Shown: positions 8,496 through 18,071, numbered from the stretch's first letter. The stretch is 64,000 nucleotides of DNA from Chlorobaculum sp. MV4-Y (GCF_025244685.1 NZ_CP104202.1:1936471-2000470), one strand, 5' to 3'. Program-made: numbers and translations. Notes: generated from the letters alone by a model not told the origin.

Positions 8496-9467
8496 TCAGG
8501 GCGGCGTGCCATCCGGGTTCATTATCTCCCTGAGCGCCTCGGCAGCCAAAGAATCGCCAAGCGCCGCAGCCCGCCGGAGGTCTTCAATCGCGCCCTGCCG
8601 GTCACCAGCGAGCTTCCGGACGACACCCCGATTGTACCAGCCCGCAGCATCTTGCGGAGACTTCGATATGACGAGGTTCAAGTCCTCCAGAGCCCCTTTA
8701 TAGTCTCTCAGTGAAAGCCGAGCGAAAGCCCGGTTATTCCGCGCGACAAGCATGTCCGGATTGAGCACAAGAACCTTCGAGTAATCCTCGACGGCCTCTT
8801 TTGCATCTCCGAGGGAGACATGTGCATTGCCCAGGTTGTACCAGGCGACCTTGTAACGAGGATCGATCCGAACCGCCTCGCGGTAATCAGCGACCGCGCC
8901 TTGAAGCTCGCCAGAGAGATTTCTGGCGAGCCCGCGATTGTTGTACGCACCGGCAAGCAACGGATCAAGCGCTATGGCTCTGGTGAAATCGGCGATCGCA
9001 GGCGCATACGCCTTTATGGACATCCTGATCGTGCCTCGATTGTTATACAATTGAGCCATGTCCGGCCGGAGAGCTATCGCTCGTGACATGTCCGCGAGGG
9101 CTTCCGCATGTCTGCCAAGAGCCGCCAGGGCAAATCCGCGGTTATTGTATGCTCCGGATGAACGGGGATCGAGGCTTATGCTCCTGGTATAATCGGCAAT
9201 CGCGCCTGTCAGGTCGCCAATTGAACCACGGGCAAGACCCCGGTTGTAAAAAGCATCTGCATTGCGGGGAGCCAGACGTATCGCGCGGCCGAAATGATCG
9301 ATCGCCTCCTGATAATTCCCTTCAAGTCCCTTCCGGATGCCCTGATCGATTAATTCTTCAGCAGGTCCGGCGGCGGAAACAAACGGCATGGCCAACAGCA
9401 GATGCACCGCCATCAGAATAGCGCCGGTCACCCGTGTGACGGCAAGCCAAGTTCGTTTTTGTCCCAC
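8496..9467 (-). CDS. Secreted tetratricopeptide-repeat protein
   Basis: At least seven consecutive 34-residue TPR units occur from about residue 35 to the end, recognisable by A(F/Y)YNRG at the start and ADYTRAIxLDP at the end of each unit. TPR arrays form a right-handed superhelix that binds proteins. The frame opens at a TTG (9527); I prefer the GTG at 9467 because it yields a basic start and a clean hydrophobic signal ending FVSAAG, giving 323 residues. It is probably exported to the periplasm. The gene stands alone, 198 bases downstream of the kup start in the opposite reading order. Confidence 0.8.
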   Translation of the reverse strand: MGQKRTWLAVTRVTGAILMAVHLLLAMPFVSAAGPAEELIDQGIRKGLEGNYQEAIDHFGRAIRLAPRNADAFYNRGLARGSIGDLTGAIADYTRSISLDPRSSGAYNNRGFALAALGRHAEALADMSRAIALRPDMAQLYNNRGTIRMSIKAYAPAIADFTRAIALDPLLAGAYNNRGLARNLSGELQGAVADYREAVRIDPRYKVAWYNLGNAHVSLGDAKEAVEDYSKVLVLNPDMLVARNNRAFARLSLRDYKGALEDLNLVISKSPQDAAGWYNRGVVRKLAGDRQGAIEDLRRAAALGDSLAAEALREIMNPDGTPP

Positions 9468-9527
9468 GTGCTGACTCTGCTGGATATGTTTGATCTGAAC
9501 GCTCCCGATATCCTGACTCAACCGCAA

Positions 9528-9929
9528 TAGAGGCTAAAAAGCTTCCCGCACCCGGCGACACACCCCGGATTGCGCAGGTCAGCAAGGTGAAAATGGACAC
9601 ATCATCGAAGCAGATACAACGCACAACCAGCACATTTCTCGCAGTTCTTTTACTCAAAACAGCGTTCGTTTCAAAACAGGAAATCAAACAGGGTAGCCAT
9701 TTAAATGGCTTTATTATAAATATTTAAGAAAATATCAAAAACGATTATCTCGAGCTATCGGCATTCAGATCGACAGGATTTCGCACTTTAAAAACATTTT
9801 TATTATATTTTAAGTCAAGCATAAGTACTACGAAACAAAACAGCGCTCTACCAGAGACACTCAACATGACAAAACCAAAACCATACACAGCACCAGATCG
9901 AGTAGACGCGCTTTAAACATTATGCGATT
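9528..9929. other. AT-rich intergenic region
   Basis: About 400 bases without a supported gene. It holds a perfect 16-base palindrome AGCCATTTAAATGGCT at 9695-9710 followed by TTATTATAAATATTT, then a strongly AT-rich tract to about 9840. It probably carries the promoter region of rlpA and possibly of the TPR gene. I see no RNA gene. Confidence 0.45.
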
Positions 9930-10412
9930 ATGAAAACACTTTTCACTCTGTACAGTCGCCTTGTATTGGCATTATCACTCTTCATATCAGCTTCTCCGTT
10001 CAACGCTTTTGCCAGCCAAAACGGAGCGATAACTCAATCCTCCTCGCAGAAAAACAGCTCATTCCGAAAAGCAGCAATAGAACTCACCGCCGCGAAGCCT
10101 CAGGACAACGGCAACAGGTTTATGGTCGCCGTTGGAAAAGCCTCCTATTACGCCAACAGATTCCACGGCCAGACAACGGCAAACGGCGAGACGTTTGACA
10201 TGAAAGAATTCACTGCCGCACACCGCTCTCTTCCGTTTGGAACTATCGTCAGGGTAACTAACCTCAACAACGGAAAAATGGTCTTCGTAAAGATCAACGA
10301 TCGGGGGCCCTATATCAAAAACAGAATCATCGACCTCTCGAAAGCTGCAGCAAAACAGCTCGATCTCGTGGACAGTGGCGTCGGCAGAGTCAAAATAGAA
10401 GCGTACAACTGA
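9930..10412 (+). CDS. rlpA: RlpA-like double-psi beta-barrel protein
   Basis: A 160-residue exported protein. Residues 1-28 are a signal peptide (…[13 protein letters not shown]), and about 66-158 are the RlpA DPBB domain with [29 protein letters not shown] and the catalytic-type [20 protein letters not shown]. In Pseudomonas RlpA is a septal lytic transglycosylase acting on denuded glycan; here only the DPBB core is present, without a SPOR domain, so septal targeting by SPOR is not expected. It is a monocistronic gene with its own terminator. Confidence 0.85.
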   Translation: MKTLFTLYSRLVLALSLFISASPFNAFASQNGAITQSSSQKNSSFRKAAIELTAAKPQDNGNRFMVAVGKASYYANRFHGQTTANGETFDMKEFTAAHRSLPFGTIVRVTNLNNGKMVFVKINDRGPYIKNRIIDLSKAAAKQLDLVDSGVGRVKIEAYN

Positions 10413-10434
10413 CCTGCACGGTTGAAAACCACTC

Positions 10435-10466
10435 AGCCCCCTGTTCATTTCGGAACAAGGGGGCTT
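10435..10466 (+). terminator. Terminator-like hairpin after rlpA
   Basis: The GC-rich arms AGCCCCCTGTTC and GAACAAGGGGGCT pair with one bulged base, loop ATTTCG. The T-tail is poor, so efficiency is uncertain. Confidence 0.6.
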
Positions 10467-11003
10467 GAGAAAACATCCGCAGTATTCATGGCCCAGCCAC
10501 AACACCTCCATTCCAAGCAGACAGCATCAGCCAGAAAATCACGATATCGAACCACAAAGCCTCTTTGCAGAGAAGCAAAGTTCATGACCTCCAAACCCAT
10601 GGCCTAAAAGCCATTATGGCACCGATAGTACCTGTTGCTAAACACAATTGCTGCGTTGGGTGGTGCTCGAAATCCTCATGACCCCTGTATTCACTTTGGG
10701 CTCTGCGCCCCCTGCGCCTTGCATTCGGGCCGCTCATGACACTTTTCAGAAGTGCCCTCGCCTAACACAAAGAGATGTAACTATATGAATGAATAGTCAT
10801 TTCGCTTGCATCATAATGCCCCCACCTTATATTAACAATTGTTTTTGAGACCAACTGAGTCAGCGTCTTTTTATTGCCGGCCTCTGCCAGTTATCAAGAG
10901 ATCCCCTTTGTCTGCCAAGGCTTTCAGCACATTTTCAGATAGTTGCCACCCATCTTTATTCGCCAGTTTTACCCTATTTCAATCCAGTTCATGCAATGTA
11001 AAT
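10467..11003. other. Gene-poor region upstream of fccAB
   Basis: About 540 bases with no supported gene. It includes a candidate dispersed repeat (10651-10768, listed separately), and the final 150 bases should hold the fcc promoter. A strong AAGGAG sits at 11004-11009 just ahead of the fccA start. Confidence 0.45.
10651..10768. repeat. Candidate dispersed repeat / non-coding element
   Basis: The block runs from CTGCGTTGGG through a C/T-rich centre (GGGCTCTGCGCCCCCTGCGCC) to TTTTCAGAAGTGCCCTCGCC. It contains two copies of CTCATGAC (10675-10682 and 10733-10740) and a small hairpin CACTT/AAGTG. Its composition differs from neighbours and similar blocks recur in my memory of other bacterial intergenic regions, but no second copy is visible in this window. 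Confidence 0.3.
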
Positions 11004-11017
11004 AAGGAGAACCCGTT

Positions 11018-11415
11018 ATGCCTCCAAAAAAGAACGTAATGCTGGGCCTGGTGTTCGCCGTAATGCCATTGTTTCATGCCAGCAGTACGGTGATGGCGGC
11101 CGATGCGCCAGCGTCGGCTACGGTTGCCGCCCGGCCCCGACTCAAGCTCCAGCTATGGATCCCGCCAAGATGCGTGAACGCGGCCGGATACTGGCACTTT
11201 CTTGCTCCGGATGTCATGGCACCGATGGTAAAAGCTCAAGTATCATGCCTTCGATTTACGGCAAGACCACAGGTTATATCGAATCTGCTTTGCTTGATTT
11301 CAAGTCCGGTGCCCGAGTGTCTACCGTAATGGGCAGGCATGCCAAAGGGTACACGCCAGAAGAGATTCACCTGATTGCCGAGTATTTCGGAAATCTGTCG
11401 AAAAAGAAAAATTAA
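11018..11415 (+). pseudogene. fccA: Flavocytochrome c sulfide dehydrogenase, cytochrome subunit (FccA), frameshifted
   Basis: Translation should start at the ATG at 11018, which has a strong AAGGAG, and encodes a signal peptide ending near [11 protein letters not shown]. The heme domain, with CSGCHG and [20 protein letters not shown], lies in the -1 frame from about 11131 to 11415 and matches the small monoheme cytochrome of Chlorobium flavocytochrome c. The two frames meet in the C-rich run at 11126-11139; one extra C there would give a smooth Ala/Pro linker into [10 protein letters not shown]. As written, ribosomes would finish in the wrong frame at 11329 without heme-binding residues. Sequencing error, true inactivation and recoding are all possible. 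The gene is 16 bases ahead of fccB. The product would be periplasmic and accept electrons from FccB. Confidence 0.85.
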
Positions 11416-11431
11416 CCGGAGGAAAAGGGTC

Positions 11432-12727
11432 ATGAGTATTTCAAGGCGTGATTTCAACAAACTGCTTGTATCAGGCGTCGCCGGTTCGGCATTCGGACTT
11501 TTCGGTATGAGCGGTAATGCTTTTGCGGCTGGAGGATCGAAAAAACATGTGGTCGTCGTCGGCGGCGGATTTGGCGGCGCAGCTACGGCCAAATATCTCA
11601 GAAAGCTCGATCCGTCAATTTCCGTGACGCTGATCGAGCAGAAGCTTTCCTACGTTACCTGCCCGTTCAGCAACTGGGTGCTTGGTGGGTTGAAAACCAT
11701 GAAGGATATCACTCACACCTACACGGCTCTCCGTACCAAACATGGCGTAAATGTCATTGCCGACAGGGTCGTTTCTGTCGATGCTGCAAAAGGCACAGTC
11801 AAGCTTGCGGGCGGCCGGGTTATCGGATATGATCGTCTCGTCGTCTCTCCCGGTATCGATTTCAAGTATGACGCCATTCCGGGATACAGCCAGAAAATCG
11901 CCGAATCGAAAATGCCTCATGCCTGGCAGGCTGGCCCACAGACGATTCTCCTGCATCGCCAGCTTCAGACGATGAAAAATGGTGGCACCGTCGTCATCTG
12001 CCCGCCGGACAATCCGTTCCGCTGCCCTCCCGGCCCATACGAGCGCGCCAGCCTCGTCGCTCACTACCTGAAGAAGCACAAGCCAAAATCGAAGGTCATC
12101 ATTCTCGACGCCAAGGAGAAGTTCTCCAAGCAGGGACTGTTCAACAAAGGATGGGATCGGCTCTATCCGGGCATGATCGAATGGCGAAGCTCGACGGGCG
12201 GCGGCAAGGTTCTTGGAATCGATGCCAAAACCATGACGATTGAAACTGATCTCGGCGCGGTAAAGGGTGACGTCATCAACGTCATCCCGGCGCAGAAAGC
12301 AGGCAAAATCGCTTTCGAGGCAGGGCTTACCAATGAAAAAGGGTGGTGCCCGGTCAAGCCCTCATCCTTCGAATCGACGATTCACCAGGGAATTCACGTC
12401 ATCGGCGACGCCTGTATCGCCGGCGCCATGCCGAAATCCGGCTTCGCGGCCAGCAGCCAGGGCAAGGTTGCTGCGGCGGCAATCGTCAATATGTTTCGCG
12501 GCAAGGAACCGGCTCCGCCGTCTCTGGTCAACACCTGCTACAGTCTGATCGGGCCGGAATACGGCATTTCCGTGGCAGGCGTCTACGAGTTCGCCGCGAC
12601 TGGCATTATCGAAATTCCGGGATCGGGAGGACTGACGCCAGCCGATGCAAGCGACGACCAGTTGGCGCAGGAGGCGATGTTCGCCGAGGGCTGGTACACC
12701 AATATCAGCAAGGATATCTGGGGATAA
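11432..12727 (+). CDS. fccB: Flavocytochrome c sulfide dehydrogenase, flavoprotein subunit (FccB)
   Basis: The 431-residue product oxidises sulfide with FAD and passes electrons to FccA in the periplasm. The start at 11432 has GGAGGA upstream and gives a twin-arginine signal ([12 protein letters not shown]), so it is exported folded with its FAD. The FAD-binding [17 protein letters not shown] is at about 38-54. The redox-active Cys pair of the family corresponds to [12 protein letters not shown] and [12 protein letters not shown], and [20 protein letters not shown] and the C-terminal domain are intact. No damage is seen in fccB although fccA upstream is frameshifted. Two hairpins follow. Confidence 0.95.
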   Translation: MSISRRDFNKLLVSGVAGSAFGLFGMSGNAFAAGGSKKHVVVVGGGFGGAATAKYLRKLDPSISVTLIEQKLSYVTCPFSNWVLGGLKTMKDITHTYTALRTKHGVNVIADRVVSVDAAKGTVKLAGGRVIGYDRLVVSPGIDFKYDAIPGYSQKIAESKMPHAWQAGPQTILLHRQLQTMKNGGTVVICPPDNPFRCPPGPYERASLVAHYLKKHKPKSKVIILDAKEKFSKQGLFNKGWDRLYPGMIEWRSSTGGGKVLGIDAKTMTIETDLGAVKGDVINVIPAQKAGKIAFEAGLTNEKGWCPVKPSSFESTIHQGIHVIGDACIAGAMPKSGFAASSQGKVAAAAIVNMFRGKEPAPPSLVNTCYSLIGPEYGISVAGVYEFAATGIIEIPGSGGLTPADASDDQLAQEAMFAEGWYTNISKDIWG

Positions 12728-12734
12728 ACCATTG

Positions 12735-12758
12735 GACAGCCGCGGAGTAACGGCTGTC
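12735..12758 (+). terminator. Hairpin just after fccB
   Basis: The arms GACAGCCG and CGGCTGTC pair perfectly over an 8-base loop. No T-run follows, so it may act as an RNA 3'-end stabiliser rather than terminator. Confidence 0.45.
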
Positions 12759-12798
12759 AACCATCAAGTGCGATACCCTCAAGCACAAGACAACTCCT

Positions 12799-12859
12799 GA
12801 TTGCCGTAAGCGCTAATAGATACACCCGTTGGCGCTACGGCAATCAGCGTGTGTTTTTT
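12799..12859 (+). terminator. Terminator of the fcc operon
   Basis: A long stem GATTGCCGTA(A)GCGC / GCGCTACGGCAATC with one bulge is followed by six T at 12854-12859. It ends the fccAB transcription unit. Between here and 13072 I see no gene. Confidence 0.75.
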
Positions 12860-13072
12860 GATGAAAACCCGCAAAAATGATTCTGACCGCGCCAAACTTG
12901 ATCCCCTTCATACACATCAAGAAACGCTGCTGAAAATGTGTTCCGTCCTGTCTTGATCTTTCAAGAAGCTCTTTGGACAGTCTAATGAAGCTATCTGAGT
13001 GTTCAATACGCTACATTTTTGTACATTGCATCTCAAGTCGCAATACTCGCCGATTTTCCCTATGAAGTATTC

Positions 13073-13765
13073 ATGAGTGCAGACCCGATCACGATCTTCC
13101 GCAAAACCTGGGGCGCCTACCAGAAAGTCATCAGCCATAACCTCATGTTTCACCGGGAAATCGCGACGGCGGTGGCAACACTTTTCGAGAGCCGCCCCGG
13201 CCCGCTGCACCTCATCGACCTCGGCTGTGGTGACGCCTCGCACATCGTGAAGCTCTTCAAACCCGGTCAGCTCGAAGAATACTGCGGATGCGACCTCTCG
13301 CAATTTGCCCTCGACAAAGCCCGCAAAAACCTCGAACCGTTCGGCGCCGCCGTCAACCTGTGCTCCAAGGACATGCTCTCCGCATTGCGCGAAGCGCCCG
13401 AAAGCCATTACGACATCGTCTATTCGAGCTACGCTCTGCACCACCCGCCCGCTGAAAGCAAGCAGGCTGTCTTCAGCGAATGCCGCCACGTTCTTCGAGA
13501 CAACGGCTGCATAATTCTTGTTGATGTGATGCGCGACGAAGGGCAGGCGCGGCAGGAGTACCTCTACAGCTACAACAAAACCGTGCGGACGCAGTGGGAG
13601 GCGCTCACACCCGACGAACGCAACCAGGTACAGGAACACATCCGGAGCTGCGATTTCCCCGAAACGGCCTCAACGCTCGAACAGCTTGCCCGAAACGCAG
13701 GATTTTCAAAATGCCAAAGGCTGGAAAAACAGACCTGGCACGAAGCGTGGTGCTACGAGGTGTGA
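13073..13765 (+). CDS. SAM-dependent methyltransferase (class I)
   Basis: The ATG at 13073 is preferred to an upstream TTG in the same frame; the product is then 230 residues. Motif I LIDLGCGDASHIVKLF is near residue 46, the acidic end of strand 2 is YCGCDLSQFAL, and the post-motif region SSYALHHPP resembles the active-site strand of small-molecule methyltransferases. The C-terminal part is helical and lacks known substrate domains. The substrate is unknown. The gene stands alone between the fcc terminator and a convergent CIA30 gene. Confidence 0.8.
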   Translation: MSADPITIFRKTWGAYQKVISHNLMFHREIATAVATLFESRPGPLHLIDLGCGDASHIVKLFKPGQLEEYCGCDLSQFALDKARKNLEPFGAAVNLCSKDMLSALREAPESHYDIVYSSYALHHPPAESKQAVFSECRHVLRDNGCIILVDVMRDEGQARQEYLYSYNKTVRTQWEALTPDERNQVQEHIRSCDFPETASTLEQLARNAGFSKCQRLEKQTWHEAWCYEV

Positions 13766-13796
13766 GATAAAACGAGAAGCATCACAAATCATCAAC

Positions 13797-14288
13797 TCAA
13801 TACGCCTCGACCCAGTCGACCTCCAGCCGGAATGCCCCCTCCTGCCTGGCGGAAATGAGCAAACCGATCTGGACAATGTGGGCGCTATCGAGCGGCGGAA
13901 CATCAGCAAGCGTTCTGCCCCGAAATGACGGAATGAAGCCTGCAAAAGGAAGGTCGATCTCCATCCACTTGTCCGGCACGGTCTCGAAATCGTATTTATA
14001 AACTATGCCGTCGAACCGGTCATCGTTCCTCGCCCTGAAGCTGTAGCGCTTGCCATCTCCTTTCACCCTGATCCGAAACCCGTCGAAATCTGCATAATTC
14101 CGCTGCGCAAGCACTGTCCGCACCGAAGCAAAGCCACCGGAGTTTTCGAGCGACAGATTCCCGGCGAACACAGCGATTCCGTCCGGAGTCAACTGCATCG
14201 CGCTGTCCGATACTCCGCCCATGACGACATCATCGACATTCATCCAGTGCAGGCACGTGGTTTTGAAATCACAAACAAGCATAATCAT
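13797..14288 (-). CDS. CIA30-family protein
   Basis: A 163-residue beta-sandwich protein of the complex I intermediate-associated protein 30 family: WMNVDDVVMGGVSDS near the start, GGFASVRTVLA in the middle, and the C-terminal GLLISARQEGAFRLEVDWVEAY. Bacterial homologs have no proven function and carbohydrate-binding-like folds are suggested for the family. I use the ATG at 14288; a TTG at 14330 would overlap mnmE. The gene follows mnmE by 26 bases on the same strand and is probably cotranscribed. Confidence 0.8.
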   Translation of the reverse strand: MIMLVCDFKTTCLHWMNVDDVVMGGVSDSAMQLTPDGIAVFAGNLSLENSGGFASVRTVLAQRNYADFDGFRIRVKGDGKRYSFRARNDDRFDGIVYKYDFETVPDKWMEIDLPFAGFIPSFRGRTLADVPPLDSAHIVQIGLLISARQEGAFRLEVDWVEAY

Positions 14289-14314
14289 TACAATAAGTTG
14301 GAATCGTTCTCTTT

Positions 14315-15736
14315 CTATTTCCCGATACAAAACTTGTCGAAGATCGTATTCAGCACCTCTTCGTTCACCACCTTTCCGGTGATTTCACCGACGTAATCGA
14401 GGGCGGCCCGAAGTTCGAAGGCGATGAGCTCGGTTTCGGACTCGTGGGCGATCAGTTCGAGGGCGTTTTGCAGGGCTTCGGAGGCGTTGCGCAGGGCTTC
14501 GTAGTGGCGGAGGCTGGTGACGAGTACGCTCGCTTCGTGCAGTTTATCGAGGTTTTTGACGAGATCGCCCATGTGCTGCTTGAGCGTGTCGATGCCCTCG
14601 CTCTTGAGCGCGGAGATACCGATCACTTCCGTGCCGGTGCCCGCCGCGATGGTCTGGATGCGGGCGTCGGCGTTTTCGGCCCGGTCGAGCTTGTTGGCGA
14701 CAGTGAGGAACTTCGCTTCGGGATGTGCGGCCTTCAGCTCACAGATTTCGGCAAGCTCCTCGTCGAGCCGCTCTGTGCCGAGGTCAAGCAGGTAGAGAAT
14801 CAGGTCGGCTTCGGCCATCTTCATGCGGCTGCGACGGATGCCTTCGTGCTCGACCTCTTCGCCCGCTTCGCGCAGTCCGGCGGTGTCGGTGAGGCGGAAC
14901 ATCGTCTTGTCGTGGATGAAACACTCCTCGATGTAGTCGCGCGTCGTGCCGGGCATGTGGCTGACGATGGCGCGTTCCTGGCCGAGTAACGTGTTAAGCA
15001 GCGTGGACTTACCGGCATTCGGTCTGCCCGCGATGACCGTCGAGACCCCTTCGCTGACGAGCCGTCCGTGCTGGTAAGAGCCGATGAGCCGGTTCACTTC
15101 GCCACGGAGCGTTTCGATCTGCGCGGTCAGTTCAGCGCGACTCTGGAACTCGACATCCTCTTCGCTGAAATCCAGTTCGAGTTCGATGAGCGCGCATGAC
15201 CGGATGAGGTGCTCGCGCAGTTCGCCAAGCTTCTTCGAGAGGTCGCCCTTCATCTGGCTGACCGCCGTGCGGTAGGCCGATTCGGTGCGGGCGTGAATCA
15301 TTTCGCCGATCGCTTCGGCCTGCAACAGGTCGATGCGTCCGTTGAGGAAGGCGCGGCGTGTGAACTCGCCCGGCTCGGCGAGACGGCAACCGTTGTCGAG
15401 CATCAGCCGCAGCACACGCCCCACCACCACCGGGCCGCCGTGGCAGGTGAACTCCACCATCTCCTCGGCGGTGAAGGAGCGCGGCGCGCGGAAAACCAGC
15501 GCGATCACCTCGTCCACCATCTCCTCGCCGTCGTAGAGCCGCCCGAAGTGCGCAGTGAATCCGGCGGCATCGGCAAGCTTTTCGCTTCCGTGCGCCTTGC
15601 GGAACACACGGTCGGCGATGGCGAGCACCCCCGCGCCGCTGATGCGCACGATAGCGAGCGCTCCGACGCCGACCGGCGTAGCAATGGCGGCGATGGGGTG
15701 GCCTGGAACGGGAATGCGAAGATCGGAAGATGACAT
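14315..15736 (-). CDS. mnmE: tRNA modification GTPase MnmE
   Basis: The 473-residue protein works with MnmG to install the (carboxymethyl)aminomethyl group at wobble U34 of tRNAs. The order is an N-terminal folate-binding domain (IAAIATPVGVGALAIVRISG), a helical domain, an inserted G domain with GRPNAGKS (237-244), the switch TTRDYIEE, DTAG and NKLD, and the invariant C-terminal CIGK, whose Cys is catalytic. Length is standard. It starts at the ATG at 15736 and heads a small unit with the CIA30 gene. Confidence 0.97.
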   Translation of the reverse strand: MSSSDLRIPVPGHPIAAIATPVGVGALAIVRISGAGVLAIADRVFRKAHGSEKLADAAGFTAHFGRLYDGEEMVDEVIALVFRAPRSFTAEEMVEFTCHGGPVVVGRVLRLMLDNGCRLAEPGEFTRRAFLNGRIDLLQAEAIGEMIHARTESAYRTAVSQMKGDLSKKLGELREHLIRSCALIELELDFSEEDVEFQSRAELTAQIETLRGEVNRLIGSYQHGRLVSEGVSTVIAGRPNAGKSTLLNTLLGQERAIVSHMPGTTRDYIEECFIHDKTMFRLTDTAGLREAGEEVEHEGIRRSRMKMAEADLILYLLDLGTERLDEELAEICELKAAHPEAKFLTVANKLDRAENADARIQTIAAGTGTEVIGISALKSEGIDTLKQHMGDLVKNLDKLHEASVLVTSLRHYEALRNASEALQNALELIAHESETELIAFELRAALDYVGEITGKVVNEEVLNTIFDKFCIGK

Positions 15737-15757
15737 AAGTCGATATGAAATTATGAT

Positions 15758-16429
15758 TTACAATGGCCGAACGGTCATTTCGTCGGGAAGCATACCGTCG
15801 GGCAACTGGACGAGCGAGACAATGAGGTGGGCGATTTCATCCGGCTGCAGATGCTTTTTCGGTTCGATACCGGCGTGGTCGAAAAACTCCGTCATGATCG
15901 AGACGGGGTTGAGGCACGCCACGCGGATGCCGAAGCCTCGCAGCTCCTCCATGAGCGATTCGGAGAAGCCGTTGACCGCGAATTTGGAGGCGCAGTAGGC
16001 CGTGCCGCCCTTGATGCCGCGCTTGCCCGCCACCGAGCCGATGTTGACGATCATGCCGCGCCCAGCGGCTTTCATCGAGGGCACCACCTTGCGGGTGCAG
16101 AGAAACATGGCTGTGAGGTTGGTGTCAATCAGCTTTCGCCACTCCGCCGTGTCAATGGATTCGATGTCGCGGAAAAAGCCGAATCCGGCGTTGTTGACCA
16201 GCAGATCGACGCACCCACGCTCGGTGAAAATCGCCTCGAACGCACGATCGATCTCCGACTCGATGGTCACGTCGGTCGGCAACCAGCGGAATCGTTCGTG
16301 ATCGAGCGTCGTTTCGCGTCGGCTGAGGCCGAAAACCGAAGCCCCGGCGTCGAGCAGGGCGCGACAGGTGGCAAGCCCGATTCCCGAACTCGATCCGGTC
16401 ACGACAGCGATTGTTCCTGCAAGTTCCAT
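15758..16429 (-). CDS. Short-chain dehydrogenase/reductase
   Basis: A 223-residue classical SDR: cofactor motif TGSSSGIGLA (about 12-21), NNAGFG (about 79-84), catalytic Ser in NIGSVAG and the YCASK active site (about 145-149). The Arg pair in LSRRET after strand 2 favours NADPH. The substrate cannot be deduced. It lies 21 bases upstream of mnmE on the same strand, so they may share a transcript, and is divergent from mazG. Confidence 0.85.
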   Translation of the reverse strand: MELAGTIAVVTGSSSGIGLATCRALLDAGASVFGLSRRETTLDHERFRWLPTDVTIESEIDRAFEAIFTERGCVDLLVNNAGFGFFRDIESIDTAEWRKLIDTNLTAMFLCTRKVVPSMKAAGRGMIVNIGSVAGKRGIKGGTAYCASKFAVNGFSESLMEELRGFGIRVACLNPVSIMTEFFDHAGIEPKKHLQPDEIAHLIVSLVQLPDGMLPDEMTVRPL

Positions 16430-16523
16430 CTGATGGTGATTTTACTGGTTCATCTCTCTCAATAGTACGGATTCTGCACGCGAAATAGTAACTTTGGGCA
16501 CATTGCAACAAGTCCCCGATATC

Positions 16524-17342
16524 ATGACGCACAAAGAACAGCAATCCATCGAAGCCCTCAAGAAGTCTATTCTCAACCTTAAAGCCGTCACGCCTGCCGA
16601 ACATTTCGAGCGGGTGGTGAACCTTGTGCAGGTGCTTCGCACGGAGTGTCCGTGGGACCGCAAGCAGACGCCAGAGTCGCTCGCCCATCTGTTGCTCGAA
16701 GAGAGCTACGAGCTGGTGCACGCTATCGACACCGGCGACGATCCTGAGCTGAAAAAGGAGCTGGGCGACCTGTTCCTGCACGTCTGCTTTCAGGTATTGC
16801 TGGCCGATGAGGCAGGCAAGTTCTCATTCGTCGATGTCTTCGAGGCGCTCTGCCACAAGCTCATCAGCCGCCATCCGCATGTGTTTGGCGACGTGAAAGC
16901 CGAGACCGAGCAGGATGTACTCGGCAACTGGGAAAACCTCAAGATGAAGGAGGGGCGCAAGAGCCTGCTCGACGGCGTGCCGAAGGCGATGTCGGAATTG
17001 CTCCGAGCCTACCGGGTGCAGAAAAAAGTGGCGGGCGTCGGTTTCGACTGGCCAAGCGACGAAGGAGTGCTCGACAAGCTCACGGAGGAGATCGGCGAGT
17101 TGCGCAAAGCAACGGACAAACAGGAACGCGAGGAGGAGTTTGGCGATCTGCTCTTCACCATCGTCAACTACAGCCGCTTCATCGACACGAACCCCGAAGA
17201 CTCCCTGCGCAAGGCGACCAACAAGTTCATGGATCGGTTCCGCAAGGTCGAGGAGGCGGTGCAGGCGTCAGGAAAAAGCTGGCAGGAGTTCTCGGCTGAA
17301 GAGCTGGACGCGCTCTGGAACGAAGCGAAAAAACAGAGTTGA
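16524..17342 (+). CDS. mazG: Nucleoside triphosphate pyrophosphohydrolase MazG
   Basis: This all-helical NTP pyrophosphatase hydrolyses NTPs (including non-canonical ones) to NMP and PPi. Two MazG repeats are present: CPWDRKQTPESLAHLLLEES (about 46-65) with the metal-binding EExYE...ELGD, and a second, weaker EEIGELRKA...EEEFGDLLF near residues 190-215. The ATG at 16524 gives 272 residues, near the E. coli length; an in-frame TTG at 16494 is less likely. It is a single gene divergent from the SDR. Confidence 0.93.
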   Translation: MTHKEQQSIEALKKSILNLKAVTPAEHFERVVNLVQVLRTECPWDRKQTPESLAHLLLEESYELVHAIDTGDDPELKKELGDLFLHVCFQVLLADEAGKFSFVDVFEALCHKLISRHPHVFGDVKAETEQDVLGNWENLKMKEGRKSLLDGVPKAMSELLRAYRVQKKVAGVGFDWPSDEGVLDKLTEEIGELRKATDKQEREEEFGDLLFTIVNYSRFIDTNPEDSLRKATNKFMDRFRKVEEAVQASGKSWQEFSAEELDALWNEAKKQS

Positions 17343-17416
17343 TCGATCACCATTTATATCCTTGCACATCTGGAACCTCACTCCCTGATTTGTAAGGATA
17401 ACCATCTTTCCTGCGC

Positions 17417-18058
17417 TCACCCGACCCCAGCCAGAAACCGCCCCGCTGCATCGAAATACTCAGCCGTCGGCCCGTGCCCTCCCCGAAATTGGCTCACCAT
17501 CGGCTCAATCCCCGCCCCTCGCAACCGGATAACATCTGAGTCGAAATGTTTCTGCGTGTAGATTTGGTCACGCTCACCCCGACTGAGATACACGGTGCGC
17601 ATTCGCCCGAGACCGTCGAGTTCCGGCGGGATGTCGCCGCCGAGGAGCATCACACCTGCGACCGTATGGCGCCCAAGCACGGCGGCACGGCAGGCCATGC
17701 CTGCGCCTTGCGAAAAGCCGTGCAGCACCAGACGGCCATCGTGCGGCAACTTCTCCATGACCTTGCGGATAACTGCATCAACGTAACGCTCGTTTTCGGC
17801 GATGCGCAACTCCCTGTTGCGGCGAGTCATCCAGCTCGAACCGGGCTGGCCTTTCGAGTTGATGAACGGATGCAGCGCCTCTATCGACAAGCGGATCCAT
17901 CTGTCCGAACCGGGAATATTCCGAAGCAACTCAAGCTCGTCTTCGGTGGTCTGGCCGTAGCCGTGAAATCCGGCGAGCAGCGGAAACGGGCCGCTGCCAT
18001 CCGGCGATTCAACCAGATAGCGACCGCTGACCCTGGTTTTGAGATGGTGTTCATTCAT
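17417..18058 (-). CDS. Alpha/beta-hydrolase (phospholipase/carboxylesterase family)
   Basis: The 213-residue alpha/beta hydrolase carries the nucleophile elbow HGFSQGAGM (Ser about 118), an oxyanion-region GFHGYGQTTED near residue 30 and a late Asp/His pair in RGERDQIY and RGGHGPT that completes the triad. It resembles predicted esterases of the YpfH/carboxylesterase 2 group. The ATG at 18058 is chosen because the upstream in-frame start would lie inside the terminator of treS. Substrate unknown. Confidence 0.8.
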   Translation of the reverse strand: MNEHHLKTRVSGRYLVESPDGSGPFPLLAGFHGYGQTTEDELELLRNIPGSDRWIRLSIEALHPFINSKGQPGSSWMTRRNRELRIAENERYVDAVIRKVMEKLPHDGRLVLHGFSQGAGMACRAAVLGRHTVAGVMLLGGDIPPELDGLGRMRTVYLSRGERDQIYTQKHFDSDVIRLRGAGIEPMVSQFRGGHGPTAEYFDAAGRFLAGVG

Positions 18059-18071
18059 GGAATCGCATGGC

